Source: Deinococcus rhizophilus (GTDB lineage: Bacteria > Deinococcota > Deinococci > Deinococcales > Deinococcaceae). Taken from it: 16,351 nt of DNA. The stretch covers positions 1 to 16,351 of the forward strand of contig NZ_JASNGB010000042.1 of the NCBI RefSeq assembly GCF_030271215.1, in the 5' to 3' direction. Both the position numbers and the translations under genes were made by a program. Under the pieces are notes generated by a model, which saw only the letters and a program-made list of their open reading frames with translations, had not been told where the DNA came from and ran no database searches. How positions within the stretch are numbered: the stretch's first letter is position 1; each line of letters opens with the position of its first letter. This document shows positions 13,214 to 16,351 of the stretch, piece after piece.

Positions 13214-14269
13214 ATGTCACATCGTTCCCCCCTGGCCCTTTCCCTCACGCTGTTGTCCCTATCCTCCTCGACCCTGGCGGGAGGGACTTCAGCCCCACAG
13301 GGCACCCTGTGGGTCGCGGATGAAATCAGCGGCAGCCTGACCGTCGTGGACGCCGCCACGAACCGGGTCCGGGCCACCCTGAAGGGCGTCCCCGCGCCGC
13401 ACAACGTCCAGCTCTCCCCGGACGGGAAGAGCGCCTGGGCAGTCCTCGGCCAGAACGCTCAGGCCGTCAAGATCGATGCCGTTTCCCTGCGGGTGGCGGG
13501 CACTGTGGCTACCGGTGCAGGGCCCGCACACGTCATCGTCAGCTCGGACGGCCAGCGGGCCTACGTGACCAACGGGGAAGCGGGCAGCGTCTCCATCATC
13601 GACGCCGTGGCCATGAAGCCCCTGACCACCGTGAAGGTAGGCTCCCACCCCCACGGCCTCAGGCCCAGTCCGGATGGGCGCTGGGTGCTCGTCGCCAACA
13701 CCGGATCAGGCAGCGTGAGCTGGATCGACACCCGCACGGCTCGCCAGGTCGCCGACACGCCCGTCGGCAAGGCCCCGGCCCAGGTCGCCTTCGCCCCGAA
13801 CAACCGGGTGGCGTACGTGACCCTGCGGGACGAGAACGCGGTGGCCCGCATCGACGTGGCCACCCGCAAGGTGCTGGGCAAGGTAGCGGTCGGCCCCGGC
13901 CCCATCCAGCTGACGGTGACGCCGGACAACCGCTTCGTGCTGGTGGCCAACCAGGGCACTCCAGAGCGTCCCGGAACCACCCTCTCGGTGATCGACGCCG
14001 CGAAGTTCAGGGTGGTGGCGAACATCACCACCGGAGCGGGTGCCCACGGGGTCACGGTCGACCCGACCGGCCGCTTCGCCTACGTGACCAACACCTACGC
14101 GAACACGCTCTCGGTGGTGGACCTCGCTGCGCGCCGGACGGTCGCCCAGATTCCCACCGGCCGTGGCCCGAACGGCGTGAGCTTCTCAGCCCTGCGTCCC
14201 ACCGTGACGGGCGCGCGGAACCTCGCATTGGGCGAACCTGCTGGGGATGATCACGACAGCCACCACTGA
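13214..14269 (+). CDS. Exported seven-blade YVTN beta-propeller protein, 351 aa
   Basis: Seven repeats of the YVTN/YncE type, each ending in a strand such as LWVAD, AWAVL, AYVTN, VLVAN, AYVTL, VLVAN and AYVTN followed by a SVxxID element, make a closed propeller. The signal peptide is MSHRSPLALSLTLLSLSSSTLA. The C-terminal tail DDHDSHH is His/Asp-rich and could bind a metal. The ATG at 13214 follows a perfect GGAGGT at 7-base spacing; the frame is open back to 13022 but that part looks non-coding and overlaps cueP. The function of such proteins is usually unknown. Its position between CueP and a copper ATPase suggests a role in envelope copper handling, which is inference. The 157-base gap after cueP holds no terminator I can see, so the two may be co-transcribed. 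Confidence 0.9.
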   Translation: MSHRSPLALSLTLLSLSSSTLAGGTSAPQGTLWVADEISGSLTVVDAATNRVRATLKGVPAPHNVQLSPDGKSAWAVLGQNAQAVKIDAVSLRVAGTVATGAGPAHVIVSSDGQRAYVTNGEAGSVSIIDAVAMKPLTTVKVGSHPHGLRPSPDGRWVLVANTGSGSVSWIDTRTARQVADTPVGKAPAQVAFAPNNRVAYVTLRDENAVARIDVATRKVLGKVAVGPGPIQLTVTPDNRFVLVANQGTPERPGTTLSVIDAAKFRVVANITTGAGAHGVTVDPTGRFAYVTNTYANTLSVVDLAARRTVAQIPTGRGPNGVSFSALRPTVTGARNLALGEPAGDDHDSHH

Positions 14270-14283
14270 AGCTTGATGGAGCA

Positions 14284-14315
14284 CGCCCCATCCCAGAGGG
14301 TGGGGCGCTTCTTTT
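14284..14315 (+). terminator. Terminator between the propeller gene and the convergent ATPase gene
   Basis: CGCCCCATCCC and GGGTGGGGCG pair around the loop AGA with one bulged T, followed on the + strand by CTTCTTTTGC. It starts 14 bases after the propeller stop. On the - strand it has no T tract, so it mainly serves the + strand gene. Confidence 0.65.
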
Positions 14316-14322
14316 GCTGCGT

Positions 14323-16351
<2,029 letters not shown>

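Overview
The window is about 65-70% G+C, and every convincing gene in it has G/C-rich third positions. The gene content (a non-canonical pyruvate kinase beside a universal stress protein, a Tat-exported PhoX-family protein, a CueP copper protein, an ArsC plus metallophosphoesterase pair) and many small lineage-type secreted proteins fit Deinococcus or a close relative. I infer this from family knowledge, not from a search. The mixture of metal resistance, decayed genes and a broken transposon suggests an accessory region, possibly on a secondary replicon.

Layout. (1) 1-1021, + strand: the 3' end of a thioredoxin-type arsenate reductase (ArsC), joined by a 4-base ATGA overlap to a calcineurin-like metallophosphoesterase. 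(2) 1107-3599, - strand: a secreted lipoprotein of the choice-of-anchor I beta-propeller family whose two halves are in circularly permuted order, then a folded intergenic stretch with a terminator on each strand, then a small exported protein of unknown function. (3) 3786-6054, - strand: an operon-like set of a pyruvate-kinase-like protein, a UspA-family protein and a small acidic proline-rich ORF, ending next to a striking nested palindrome. (4) 6200-8226, + strand, divergent from the kinase: a PhoX-type protein with a translationally coupled 107-residue unknown, followed by a small two-helix membrane protein.

(5) 8728-12300 is a graveyard of mobile and broken DNA. It holds a frameshifted fragment of a TrkH/KtrB potassium transporter, a 38-bp Tn3-type inverted repeat with a transposase that has lost its N-terminus, a perfect 15-bp palindrome exactly at the point where transposase homology stops, a DUF559-type nuclease with a cysteine-rich head, and a frameshifted piece of a Ser/Thr protein kinase. 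(6) 12520-16351 is a copper block: CueP, a seven-blade YVTN propeller and, convergent to these, a CopB-like P1B ATPase that runs off the right edge.

The genes group into three themes: arsenate and phosphate chemistry on the left (ArsC, phosphoesterase, choice-of-anchor I, PhoX), an energy/stress operon in the middle, and copper handling on the right. The strongest candidates for something new are the circular permutation at 1107-2675, the CPD (not CPC or CPH) metal-site motif in the ATPase, and the nested palindrome at 3677-3748. No tRNA, rRNA or CRISPR array is visible.
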